Origin: Methylobacillus flagellatus KT | GTDB taxonomy: Bacteria; Pseudomonadota; Gammaproteobacteria; Burkholderiales; Methylophilaceae | Direction: 5' to 3' | Assembly (NCBI RefSeq): GCF_000013705.1 | Contig: NC_007947.1 | Span: 2,790,001 to 2,854,000, forward strand | Length of the DNA stretch: 64,000 bases | In this document: positions 37,374 to 46,306 of the stretch, piece by piece | Numbering within the stretch: position 1 is the stretch's first letter | Layout: each line of letters begins with the position of its first letter | Position numbers and translations under genes: made by a program | The notes under the pieces: model-generated | Seen by the model: only the letters and a program-made list of their open reading frames with translations | Told to the model about the DNA's origin: nothing | Databases searched by the model: none

Positions 37374-38007
37374 TGTCCTGCTATGCTAGCACGGCAGGAC
37401 GCCGGCAACCATATCTAACTGCGGCAAACTTCATGCCAACGGCTTGGGTAGGGGGTGGTGAAGATATCAACTTGTTCGAGTACGGGTCCATCGACCAGAG
37501 CATCGTAGGGACTTAAAAAAAATAGTATTTCTATCTACACACTAGGGCTCTTGGACAGAAGGCCATTTTTTCGGCTTAGGAGCCAACTGCTATCCATGCG
37601 GCCCCTGAAGGGTAGTTAGGAGAGAGAGCTGGACATGGCAGCGGCCGCTGGGATATGCAGAACTGCACGGCAAGCGAAGCTCGCAGGCCCACAAAGCTGG
37701 AAGCCGCGGGCCGTGGGCGTCAGGGATGCGCAAATAGCGAACCTGGAGCAGCGCAGTTCGCGTAGCAAAGACACATATAAAGAGTATTTCGCTTATTATC
37801 TAATTATTTTAATGACCGCTTTCGGCCAAGAGCGGAAGTCCTCGCATCTGTAGATCTTTTGGTGTGACTAAAAAGAAGTGTGAAGATTTTTCGCCAATAC
37901 GTTCCACTAAATATTAAATTCGATCTGTTTAGGTGATCAATCGTCTTCGCTGACTAGTCGCCTGTTTATAGTTAGATGCCGATTGGCAACATAGAGGGGA
38001 GAACAAG
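37374..38007. other. AT-rich gap of 634 bases
   Basis: No gene that I can support. The second half is distinctly AT-richer than the surrounding chromosome. The last 20 bases hold the ribosome binding site (GAGGGGAG) of the AAA ATPase gene. A segment at 37813 (TGACCGCTTTCGG) resembles one at 39667 on the other side of that gene. The change of base composition suggests imported DNA. Confidence 0.55.
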
Positions 38008-39525
38008 ATGAAAATAAAAGCCGTAACTGTGAACCGATTTAGAAGCTACTCAAGCCCCGTGACGGTACAGGTTGATGACTTGCTCGTTCTAGTTGGCCGT
38101 AACGACATTGGGAAATCAACGATTCTTGAAGCGTTGGACATCTTTTTCAATGAAGGCAAGGGCTGCGTCAAGATTGACAAGGACGATATAAACAAAGATT
38201 GCCTTGCTCAAGGGCAGGATTGCATTGAAATCCAAGTCGAATTTACTGATCTCCCTGAAAATATCGTTATAGACACCACAAACCAAACGACACTGCAGGA
38301 GGAATATTTGCTAACGTCTGAGGGAACCTTGCATGTCATCAAGAGATACCCAAATGCGGGGAAGGAAAAGGTATTTATTAAGGCTAACCATCCCGCGAAC
38401 CCAGAATGTACTGACTTACTTCTGAAAAAGAACGCTGATCTCAAGAAGATATTGGAAGCTGGTGGCTTCGATTGCCCGGACAAAACAAAGAACGCTGAAT
38501 TAAGAAAGGCGATCTGGGGCGGGCAGGCTAACTTGCAGTTAGGCGATTGCGAAATTGAAGTTGCCAAGATTGATGCCAAGAGCATCTGGGAACAACTTAA
38601 GTCGTATATGCCGCTGTACACGCTGTTTCAATCTGATCGAAAGAATAGCGATTCTGACGATGAAGTCCAGGATCCAATGCGTATCGCTGTCAGAGAAATC
38701 CTTGGTGATCCAAAAATTCAAAAAGACTTGGCGCAGGTCACGAAAACGGTGAAGACACGTCTGGATGAGGTGGCGCAGAGAACTCTAAAGAAGCTTGGCG
38801 AAATGGCTCCGGCCATTGCCAATTCGCTCGATCCTCAACTTCCTGATTTCGCCAGCCTGAAGTGGTTGGATGTCTTCAAGAACGTCTCTATTACCGGGGA
38901 TGATGATATACCCATCAATAAAAGAGGAAGTGGCGTAAGACGCCTTGTGCTGATCAGTTTCTTCCGTGCAGAAGCAGAGAGGAGAAAAAATGAAGCCAAC
39001 TTGCCCGATATCGTATACGCCATAGAAGAGCCGGAAACATCTCAACACCCAGAGCATCAGCGCGCTTTGACTGATGCTCTGATTGCCCTGTCCGAGGCGC
39101 GCAACACTCAGGTGCTACTCACAACACACAGCCCAGAAATCGTCAAGCGTCTGAAGTTTGAAAACATTATTCTGATTTCAAATCAGATTCCGACACGAGT
39201 CTCGCCCGTGCTTGAGCATGGGTTACCATATCCAAGCCTTAACGAAGTGAATTTTTCAGCGTTTGGAGAGGCGTCTTATGAGTATCACAACGAACTATAC
39301 GGGTTCATTGAGGCAGAAGGACGCTTGGATGATTACAAGCGCAGCAAACCACTGCGTCAGTACAATCGTCTTCGGCGAGATGGTTCTACGGTAACGGAGC
39401 AAGTCATTCTTACCGAATACATTCGCCATCAAATTCATCATCCGGAGAACGACCGGAATGTATTATTTACCACAGCTGAACTCACAGAGTCTATCGAGAC
39501 AATGCGACTGTATCTCCAAGCTTGA
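38008..39525 (+). CDS. OLD-like AAA ATPase with an HEPN-like C-terminal motif
   Basis: 505 residues. The N terminus is an SMC/OLD-type ATPase: KIKAVTVNRFRSY then Walker A LVGRNDIGKST at 28-38, signature-like RGSGVRRLVLISFF near 308, Walker B with IEEPETSQHPEHQ and a TTHSP switch near 372. No TOPRIM nuclease domain follows, unlike typical OLD nucleases. The C-terminal 90 residues are helical, with YEYHNELYGFIE and then TEYIRHQIHHPEN, where Arg473 and His478 form the R-x4-H motif of HEPN ribonucleases. AT-richer than its neighbours and alone in its island. I infer a phage-defence or toxin-like function; not proven. Confidence 0.72.
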   Translation: MKIKAVTVNRFRSYSSPVTVQVDDLLVLVGRNDIGKSTILEALDIFFNEGKGCVKIDKDDINKDCLAQGQDCIEIQVEFTDLPENIVIDTTNQTTLQEEYLLTSEGTLHVIKRYPNAGKEKVFIKANHPANPECTDLLLKKNADLKKILEAGGFDCPDKTKNAELRKAIWGGQANLQLGDCEIEVAKIDAKSIWEQLKSYMPLYTLFQSDRKNSDSDDEVQDPMRIAVREILGDPKIQKDLAQVTKTVKTRLDEVAQRTLKKLGEMAPAIANSLDPQLPDFASLKWLDVFKNVSITGDDDIPINKRGSGVRRLVLISFFRAEAERRKNEANLPDIVYAIEEPETSQHPEHQRALTDALIALSEARNTQVLLTTHSPEIVKRLKFENIILISNQIPTRVSPVLEHGLPYPSLNEVNFSAFGEASYEYHNELYGFIEAEGRLDDYKRSKPLRQYNRLRRDGSTVTEQVILTEYIRHQIHHPENDRNVLFTTAELTESIETMRLYLQA

Positions 39526-40064
39526 TACGCAAAAAGATGCAGTATCGAATAAATCGTTGCAAGGGGCGTTTGACCCGCAGCCAAGTTTTTTGCTGCAAAG
39601 ATAGTCGTCGCCTCAAACTCCCCATAAGACAGGCGTTAGGTGCTCCTTTTCAAGGTAATTATTCACTGTCCGCTTTGGGTCGAAAGCAGCCATCCAATTT
39701 AAAGGAAAACGGGGAAGTCCCTCCCCGACCCCACAATAACCAACGTTCGGCAAACGATACCGTATCCGCCCCCACCACAATCACGTGATCCAACATCCGC
39801 ACACCCACTCATGCCAGCGCATGCTGATGGCTCTTCAGTCAGCAATCTACCCGCACCGCTTGGCTCTAAATCAAGCTTGAATGGTCATGGAAATGATAAC
39901 CGCCGCCGCATAATTTCAGCGCCTCTTTGAGGAACTCTCGCATATATACCGACGCGCTGTCGGTCGCACGACTGAATAATGCGCTGTATGCGATCAACTA
40001 GCGAAAACTCAGGCTTTGCCGATAGAGATCGGGACTGTAGGAAGTGCGGTGAACATCAACAGGC
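39526..40064. other. Gap of 539 bases with a decayed radC
   Basis: The only recognisable content is the radC remnant on the minus strand (own entry). The part just after the ATPase gene contains short frames with no likeness to proteins. The sequence TGTCCGCTTTGGG at 39667 resembles one at 37813 before the ATPase gene. Together these suggest that the ATPase gene lies in a small mobile or formerly mobile segment. Confidence 0.55.
39725..39998 (-). pseudogene. radC: Decayed radC (JAB/MPN domain) fragment
   Basis: Read on the minus strand, one frame gives LIAYSALFSRATDSASVYMR then EFLKEALKLCGGGYHFHDHSS. Three stop codons interrupt the next stretch, and the frame ends VGVRMLDHVIVVGADTVSFA and ERWLLWG. 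These match the C-terminal RadC domain in order: ELFRGTIDGASVYPRE, the metal-binding HNHPSG (here HDHSS), and VRVLDHxVVGxxxxVSFAERGL. Stops, the damaged metal site and the missing N-terminal part show that it is a pseudogene. RadC-like genes are common cargo of genomic islands and prophages. Confidence 0.75.
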
Positions 40065-41864
40065 TCAATCGGCAATATCGGCCGCGCCTGCCACCATGTT
40101 GCGGCCTGCCTGCTTGGCGTGATACAGCGCCCTGTCCGCGCGTGGCACCAAGGACTCGGGAGGTTCATCCTGTTCCCGCTCCGCAACACCGGCGCTGAAG
40201 GTGATCAGGACACGCTCATTGTTGTGCATGAAGAAATTACGTGTGAGGTCCCGCTGGGCGCGCTTCATGATTTCCACAGCCTCGGCTTCTCCCGTGTCCG
40301 GCAGGATGATGATGAACTCCTCGCCGCCATAGCGCGCCAGCACATCGGTACTGCGCAATGAAGCCTTGAGCACCTTGGACAAATGCACGAGCGCCTTGTC
40401 GCCCGTCGCATGGCCCAGCCTGTCGTTGAGGCGCTTGAAATGGTCGATATCCATCATGGCCAGGCTCAACCGCGTGGCATGGCGCCTCGCCCGGTCAAAC
40501 TCGCGCTCCAGTGCCTGCTCCATGCCGCGCCGGTTCAAGGTTCCGGTCAGGAAGTCCTCGTGCGCGACTTCGTTCACATGCTCCAGCTTGGCGGTCAGCT
40601 CCTGCACCAGGCGTTCCGATTCGGCTACGCGTTGCTGTGTCTCTGCCAGGATTTCCCGCGACTGGCGGATATTGAAGCTGATGCTGCGCGTGTCTTCCAG
40701 CATATGGTCAATCAGCGCATTCAGCTCGACGATGTCTTCAGATTCCGTGATTTTCTGCCTGTAACCGTCGATTTTTTCCTGGTATTCGTTGGTGCTGTCT
40801 ACCAGGTCCGCGAGGCGGCCGACAAAGACTTCTGCCATTTTCTTCATGGAGTCCCGCGCATCCAGCAAGCGGGGCTTGAGCTGACCCTGCTTGAAGATCA
40901 GCTCCTTCAGGCTGCTTTCCGCGTCGTAGAGCATATCCAGTGACAACGGTTTCTGCAGCAGCTCCTGCACGATCATGGTCTGCCCATGCAGCCACTTGTC
41001 TTCCATCACCAGCTCATTCATGCTGGTGACTACCAGGCGCAGCAATTGCAGCAGTCCCTCATGGGTGCGCTGCTGAGTATCGCCATGCATTTCCAGCGTG
41101 AACAAGATGGACTTCAGGGCCTCCCCCTGCTTGAGCACATCGTGTTCCGCATAAGCAAGGCGGATATCCTCGAGCAAGGCTTCAGCCTTTTTCGCCATTT
41201 CTGGCCAAGCAGCCAGCTGCGGAATCACGATCAGCTTGATGGTGCGCATCAGCATGTTGCGCCAGTGGTCTGCGATTCTCGCATAGTAGGCACGCGCTGA
41301 TTCCTGCCCGTCACCAGCTGGCACTGGGGCGGCATCCTGGGCCGGCACGCCTTCCTGCTGCGCGTCATTCACCAGGTTCTCGCTGATGCCGGACCCCCAT
41401 GAGCTTGCCAGGGCGTGGATTTTCTGTGGCAATCCCGGGTCCTGCTCGAAATTGCTCAGCAGGCGCTGCAAGCCTTCGCGCTTGCGGCTAAGGGTGATGC
41501 CCTTGTGGCTGACCTCCAGTTGCTTGAGCAAGTGCCGAAGCGCCACTGGCCAGGTGACTTCATCCTCTGGTGCCGCCTGCGGCAGCAGGTTGCTGAGCTG
41601 CTCCTTGAAACGCGTCCAGTTACCGGCATCCACCGATTGCTTGATCGCCTGCGCCGCCACCAGATATTTCGGGTTCTGTACGCCGGCGGCGAGCAACACC
41701 TCATGCAATGAATCGGCAAGCCCGGAAGCGCTGTCCATGGATTTCACCCCGGCAATTTCGTCATAGACAATACGGAAATTATCCGGCGTGGGCGGTATCT
41801 TGCGCGAGGAAAGCTGTATCAGCGTTTTGCGCGCAATCTCAATGGCAGAGGCAGATTCTTGCAT
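40065..41864 (-). CDS. Diguanylate cyclase (GGDEF domain)
   Basis: 599 residues. The C-terminal 170 residues form a GGDEF domain with the active signature RYGGEEFIII and the preceding DFLTGTLNRRGME and DHFKRLNDRLGH segments, so it should make cyclic-di-GMP. The long N-terminal part is helical without membrane segments and includes a coiled coil at about 370-430. The start (IARKTLIQLSSRKIPPTPDNF) matches a helical domain seen in a group of soluble cyclases in beta- and gammaproteobacteria. There is no EAL domain. No operon partner. Confidence 0.9.
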   Translation of the reverse strand: MQESASAIEIARKTLIQLSSRKIPPTPDNFRIVYDEIAGVKSMDSASGLADSLHEVLLAAGVQNPKYLVAAQAIKQSVDAGNWTRFKEQLSNLLPQAAPEDEVTWPVALRHLLKQLEVSHKGITLSRKREGLQRLLSNFEQDPGLPQKIHALASSWGSGISENLVNDAQQEGVPAQDAAPVPAGDGQESARAYYARIADHWRNMLMRTIKLIVIPQLAAWPEMAKKAEALLEDIRLAYAEHDVLKQGEALKSILFTLEMHGDTQQRTHEGLLQLLRLVVTSMNELVMEDKWLHGQTMIVQELLQKPLSLDMLYDAESSLKELIFKQGQLKPRLLDARDSMKKMAEVFVGRLADLVDSTNEYQEKIDGYRQKITESEDIVELNALIDHMLEDTRSISFNIRQSREILAETQQRVAESERLVQELTAKLEHVNEVAHEDFLTGTLNRRGMEQALEREFDRARRHATRLSLAMMDIDHFKRLNDRLGHATGDKALVHLSKVLKASLRSTDVLARYGGEEFIIILPDTGEAEAVEIMKRAQRDLTRNFFMHNNERVLITFSAGVAEREQDEPPESLVPRADRALYHAKQAGRNMVAGAADIAD

Positions 41865-42025
41865 GATCGCTCAATCTTCAGGCAATTAGTGGAATTGGAC
41901 GTGACAGCCGCCGGACTGCGGCATGCAGCCCAGACGATCAGCATAGCGCTAATCGGGAAGATTCAATATATGAATCAAGCACATTTTCACCCCGGCATTT
42001 CCAGATATGCCACGACATGATAGGA

Positions 42026-42056
42026 CCTGCCCGGACTGGGCCAACGTCCGGGCAGG
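42026..42056. terminator. Strong hairpin downstream of a small minus-strand gene
   Basis: An 11-base perfect stem, CCTGCCCGGAC and GTCCGGGCAGG, with a nine-base loop lies about 75 bases after the end of the 42130-42411 gene. No T run. It may be a terminator for that gene or a block before the cyclase gene. Confidence 0.4.
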
Positions 42057-42129
42057 CATCAGGCGCACCTAGCGTTGCGGATGCCTTTGGCTTGATATGA
42101 TGGCTGGCAACTTAGGCAAGCAGGCGGCA

Positions 42130-42411
42130 TTACTTGGCGCACTTATCCTTCTTTTTGGTTTCGATCTCTTCCACCAGACCGTCTTCAATCTCGACTTCCA
42201 CGCAGGCACCAACGACCAGTGGGCCATGCTTTTCCTCGAGCTCGGTCTTCTTGGTCACCTCCAGCTTGCGACCGGATACGACCCAGGTGCCTTCCGCCGT
42301 TTGCGGGCGGCTTTCAATCACGCCGTAGAATTCCTCTTCTGCCGCCTGGACGCTGAAGGTCGCCCCTGCCAGCATACAGATGGCAAACCCGGAGCATAGT
42401 ATTTTTTTCAT
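42130..42411 (-). CDS. Small exported protein, DUF5666-like
   Basis: 93 residues with a signal peptide ending near VQA. The mature part EEEFYGVIESRPQTAEGTW..VSGRKLEVTKKTELEE..GPLVVGACVEVE has alternating strands of a small OB-like beta barrel, resembling DUF5666-type repeats, with a Lys-rich C terminus. GAGGAG lies eight bases before the ATG. The role is unknown. It stands between two cyclic-di-GMP genes. Confidence 0.7.
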   Translation of the reverse strand: MKKILCSGFAICMLAGATFSVQAAEEEFYGVIESRPQTAEGTWVVSGRKLEVTKKTELEEKHGPLVVGACVEVEIEDGLVEEIETKKKDKCAK

Positions 42412-42494
42412 GGCATATCTCCTCATGTGGATACAGTCAATATGTGAAAGATTGCACATATCCAGAGGGATAGTTCCCAAAAACCAGGCAGATG

Positions 42495-45400
42495 TCAATT
42501 CACGGCGAGGCCAAACTCGCGCTCGAGTTGCTCGGCTGGTTGCGGCCTGCCGAAGAGGTAGCCTTGGTATTCGAGGCAGCCGTGCTTCTCCAGGAACTGT
42601 TGCTGTTCCCAGCTTTCCACACCTTCGGCCACGACCTCAATCCCCAGTCCATGACCCAGGGCGATGATGGTTTGCACGATGGAAGCATCATTGCTGTCGA
42701 CCAGGACGTCGCGTACGAATGAGCGGTCTATCTTGAGCTGTGACAGCGGCAAGCGCTTGAGGTAGGCCAGGGAGGAATAGCCGGTACCGAAATCATCCAT
42801 GGAGAACCCCACGCCCATGGCCTTGAGAATGTTCATCTTGGTAATCATCTCCTCGATGTTCTCCACCAGTGTGCTTTCCGTGAGCTCCAGCTTGAGGGAC
42901 TGCGGATTGGCGCCCGTTTCCTTCAGGATGGAGAATACGCGGTCAATAAAATCATGCTGGTGAAGCTGGCGTGCACTCACATTGACGGAGAGCACCAAGC
43001 CAGCCGTCTCAGGGCGCCCCGCCCAGGCCACGAGCTGCATGCAGGCGGTTCTCAGCACCCATTCCCCGATCGGCAGGATCAGGCCGGTTTCCTCTGCAAG
43101 CTCGATGAACGCAGCCGGGGAGAGCAAGCCCTGTTGCGGATGTTCCCAGCGCACCAGCGCCTCCGCCCCCAGCAAGCTTCCCTGGCTATCCACCTGCGGC
43201 TGGTAATACAAGCGCATCTCATCGCGGCGCAATGCCTGCCGCAGATCCTCTTCCATGGCGGCGCGCTTGGTGATCAGTGCCTGCATCGCCGGGTCGAAGA
43301 AGCGGAAGGTATTACGTCCGGCGGCCTTGGCCTCGTACATCGCCAGGTCAGCCCGCTTCAGCAATTCGTCCACGGTTACCTGCTGCTCGTTGCAGAACAG
43401 GGCCACTCCGATGCTGCAGGAGGAATAATGCTCGTATCCCGACAGCCTGAAAGGCTGGCTCAACGCAAGGAGAATCTTGTCGGCAACCAGGCTGGCTTCC
43501 TGCGCGGCATTGCAGCCTTGTTCGCTGAGATTTTCCACCACCACTACAAACTCATCCCCGCCCAGGCGCGCCACGGTATCAGTGATGCGCACGCTGTTGA
43601 GTAAGCGCTGGGCCACCTGCTCCAGCAGCATGTCGCCGAAATCATGGCCGTGAGTGTCGTTAAGCGTCTTGAAATTGTCGAGGTCGAGAAACAACAAAGC
43701 GCCGGAGCGTTTCAGCCGCATACTGTTGAGCAATGCCTGCTCGAGCCGGTCAAGCAGCAGTAAACGGTTCGGCAGATTGGTCAGCATGTCATAGAAAGCC
43801 AGGTGCTGAATCCTGCTTTCGGCCGCCTTGCGCTCGGTGATATCGCGCTGCACCGAAACCCAGTGCGTGAATACCCCAGCGCTGTTCGCAATGGGCAGGA
43901 TGTCCATTTCCAGCCAGATTTCCTCACCATTCTTCCGGTAATTAACCAGCTCAGTGCGCACAGACTCACCCTGTTTGAGCAGGGCCTTGACGCGCCATAA
44001 CTCTTCCATCTGCGTGTTTGGCCCGTCCAGGAACCCTGGGTCCTTGCCCAGCACCTCTTCCGCCGTGTAACCCATAAGCCGCTCGAATGCCTTGTTGACG
44101 AAAATGATGCGCGGATTCTGCTTGCCTTCAGAGTCGGCTTCGGCAATCAGGACGATATCGTTGAGCCGCGCAATGCTGGTTTCGAGTAACTTAAGCTGCT
44201 CCTCGGAGTGGTGACGCTCGATCGCGATTCCAGCGATATGGGAGCATGCGCTCACCAGTTCCATTTCACGCTGCTCGGGCACGCGCACTTCGCGGCTATA
44301 CACTGCGAATGTGCCTAGTACCTGCTGATTGCTCGACAAGATGGGCATGGACCAGCATGCCCTCAGGCCAAAGCGCCTGGCCAGGTCACGGTAATTGCGC
44401 CACAGCAGGTCCTGCTGGATATCCGCCACCACTACCGTGCGGCGCTCATAGGCAGCCGTCCCGCAAGAGCCGGCTGCAGGACCGATCTGCAAGCCCTTGA
44501 GTTTGTCCAGGTAGCGCTTGGGCAAGCGCAACGCAATGCCCCTGGCAAAGGCATTTGCCTTATCCAGCAGCATGATGGAGAACATGAGGTCTGGATATTG
44601 CTCTTCGAGCAACGTGACCGTCGCCAGCAGCACATCATCCAATACGGCACCGGCAGCAATGCGCTCCAGGAGATGCCGCTGCTCGACCTGCAGGGTTTCC
44701 TGGCGTTTCTGCTGCTCGATATTCTCCACCACCTTGATCAGGTTGCGCGGGCTACCGTCAGGCCCCTTGATCAAGCTCGCGCTGATCCGCACCCAGACAG
44801 AACGACCGGATTTGGTCGTGTAGCGCTTTTCCACGACCGAACGGTCAATCTTGCCTTCCAACAACCATTGCCGGTTCTTCCAGGCATCCAGTTCATTTCT
44901 GCCATCATTCAGGTCGCGGCAGTGCATCTTCTTCAGCTCATCCTCGGAATAACCCACGATCTCGCAGAACGCGGGGTTCACGAGCAGGAACTGTCCATCG
45001 ACGGAAGTCATCGCAATGCCTGCAGAGGCACTATGGAAAGTCAGCCGGACTTGTTCCTGGCTGGACTGAAGCTCCATTTCGACCATCCGCCGCTGGCGGA
45101 CTTCCTCATGCAGGGCTTGTGTCCGCTCCCGTACTCGCCTGCGGATCTGCAGGTTCCAGAGCAAGACGAGGCCGGCAACTATGCCTGTGAACAAGGCCCC
45201 GGCCATGAACCAATTGACCAGGGGGTTGGTGGCATCATCTCCATCCTTCCAGAGAAATCCGTCCAGGGAGTACCCTGGCTCGACCAGGCCCAGCTCGGCA
45301 AAAGTATGGGCAATGAAATCCCAACGCGCCCGCGACATCCGTCCCAGCTCGATCATCTCCGGCAAGATGAAGCGCTCCATCTCCCTGGCTTCATACATCA

Positions 45401-46211
45401 GCTGCTGCGTGCTGGGAGGTGGTTGCCTGGCGGAAGGCATCTGCAGAATCAACTGGGAAATTTCATGCGGATTGGCCAATGCATATTTCCAGCCCTTGAG
45501 ACTGGCACGTACAAAAGCCTCTGCACGCTCAGGGTGGGCCTTGAGTTCGGCTTCTGTCGTGAACAGGGTATCGCCATAGAAATCGACACCGAAATCCATC
45601 GCCATCAGCATGGAGGCATCAATGCCCAGCTCTGCCATCCGCAGCGGCTCCACCGTGGCATAGGCGGAAATAACATCTACCCGGTCTTCCAGCAAATCCT
45701 CCAGCTGGCCGCGATGAGGCAGGATGGTAACCTCCTGCAGGTCGATGCCATGTTTGCGCAGCAATGCCCGGTGCTGGGGATCCTGCCACTCGGAGTTCGC
45801 CAGCATGATGCGCTTGCCTGCCAAGTCGGCCGGACTGCGGATATGGCTGGACTTCTTGCTCAGCAGCACATGGGCGGGATGTTGAAAGATCGTAGCCAGA
45901 GCGACGAGCGGCTTGCCGTGAAGGCGGGCGATGACGATCTCTGCATCGCCCACGCCGTATTGGGCATCGCCGGATACGACGCGATCGATGGAGGAGCGTT
46001 CCATATCCGCTTCCACGATCTCGACATCCAGGCCCTCGTCACGATAAAAGCCTTTTGCCTGCGCCGCATAATAGCCGGCGAACTGAAACTGGTGATACCA
46101 CTTGAGCTGCAGCCTGACCTTCTCCAAAGGCTCGGCAAGCGCCTGCCCACCGGCCAGGAGCAAGCCGAGCAACAGGACACGCAACAAGGCATGATGAATC
46201 GAATCGCTCAT
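42495..46211 (-). CDS. NMT1-PAS-GAF-PAS-GGDEF-EAL sensor protein
   Basis: 1238 residues. After a signal peptide (residues 1-26) comes a periplasmic NMT1/THI5-like binding domain (VRLQLKWYHQFQFAGYYAA..GFYRDEGLDVEIVE), a membrane helix at about 345-365, a PAS domain (about 395-505), a GAF domain (about 530-690), another PAS (about 700-820), then GGDEF with intact GGDEF (RLGGDEFVVVVENL) and EAL with intact signature (GAEALVRWEHPQQGL). The NMT1 fold binds pyrimidine thiamine precursors and similar small ligands. Both cyclase and phosphodiesterase signatures are intact, so either activity is possible. Confidence 0.92.
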   Translation of the reverse strand: MSDSIHHALLRVLLLGLLLAGGQALAEPLEKVRLQLKWYHQFQFAGYYAAQAKGFYRDEGLDVEIVEADMERSSIDRVVSGDAQYGVGDAEIVIARLHGKPLVALATIFQHPAHVLLSKKSSHIRSPADLAGKRIMLANSEWQDPQHRALLRKHGIDLQEVTILPHRGQLEDLLEDRVDVISAYATVEPLRMAELGIDASMLMAMDFGVDFYGDTLFTTEAELKAHPERAEAFVRASLKGWKYALANPHEISQLILQMPSARQPPPSTQQLMYEAREMERFILPEMIELGRMSRARWDFIAHTFAELGLVEPGYSLDGFLWKDGDDATNPLVNWFMAGALFTGIVAGLVLLWNLQIRRRVRERTQALHEEVRQRRMVEMELQSSQEQVRLTFHSASAGIAMTSVDGQFLLVNPAFCEIVGYSEDELKKMHCRDLNDGRNELDAWKNRQWLLEGKIDRSVVEKRYTTKSGRSVWVRISASLIKGPDGSPRNLIKVVENIEQQKRQETLQVEQRHLLERIAAGAVLDDVLLATVTLLEEQYPDLMFSIMLLDKANAFARGIALRLPKRYLDKLKGLQIGPAAGSCGTAAYERRTVVVADIQQDLLWRNYRDLARRFGLRACWSMPILSSNQQVLGTFAVYSREVRVPEQREMELVSACSHIAGIAIERHHSEEQLKLLETSIARLNDIVLIAEADSEGKQNPRIIFVNKAFERLMGYTAEEVLGKDPGFLDGPNTQMEELWRVKALLKQGESVRTELVNYRKNGEEIWLEMDILPIANSAGVFTHWVSVQRDITERKAAESRIQHLAFYDMLTNLPNRLLLLDRLEQALLNSMRLKRSGALLFLDLDNFKTLNDTHGHDFGDMLLEQVAQRLLNSVRITDTVARLGGDEFVVVVENLSEQGCNAAQEASLVADKILLALSQPFRLSGYEHYSSCSIGVALFCNEQQVTVDELLKRADLAMYEAKAAGRNTFRFFDPAMQALITKRAAMEEDLRQALRRDEMRLYYQPQVDSQGSLLGAEALVRWEHPQQGLLSPAAFIELAEETGLILPIGEWVLRTACMQLVAWAGRPETAGLVLSVNVSARQLHQHDFIDRVFSILKETGANPQSLKLELTESTLVENIEEMITKMNILKAMGVGFSMDDFGTGYSSLAYLKRLPLSQLKIDRSFVRDVLVDSNDASIVQTIIALGHGLGIEVVAEGVESWEQQQFLEKHGCLEYQGYLFGRPQPAEQLEREFGLAVN

Positions 46212-46306
46212 ATTCCTTTACTTCCGTGGCCACTCTCGCATGTGTGGCCACTCAAGGGCATGCTACAGATGCCGTATCAATCAAGCGCAGCAGGCACATA
46301 CTACTT

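Noticed and set aside
39620..39650. attC site of an integron after the ATPase gene
   Set aside because: GTTAGGT fits one core, but I could not find the matching partner core or an integrase.
39522..39788. 88-codon frame after the ATPase gene
   Set aside because: It overlaps the radC relic on the other strand and looks like no known protein.
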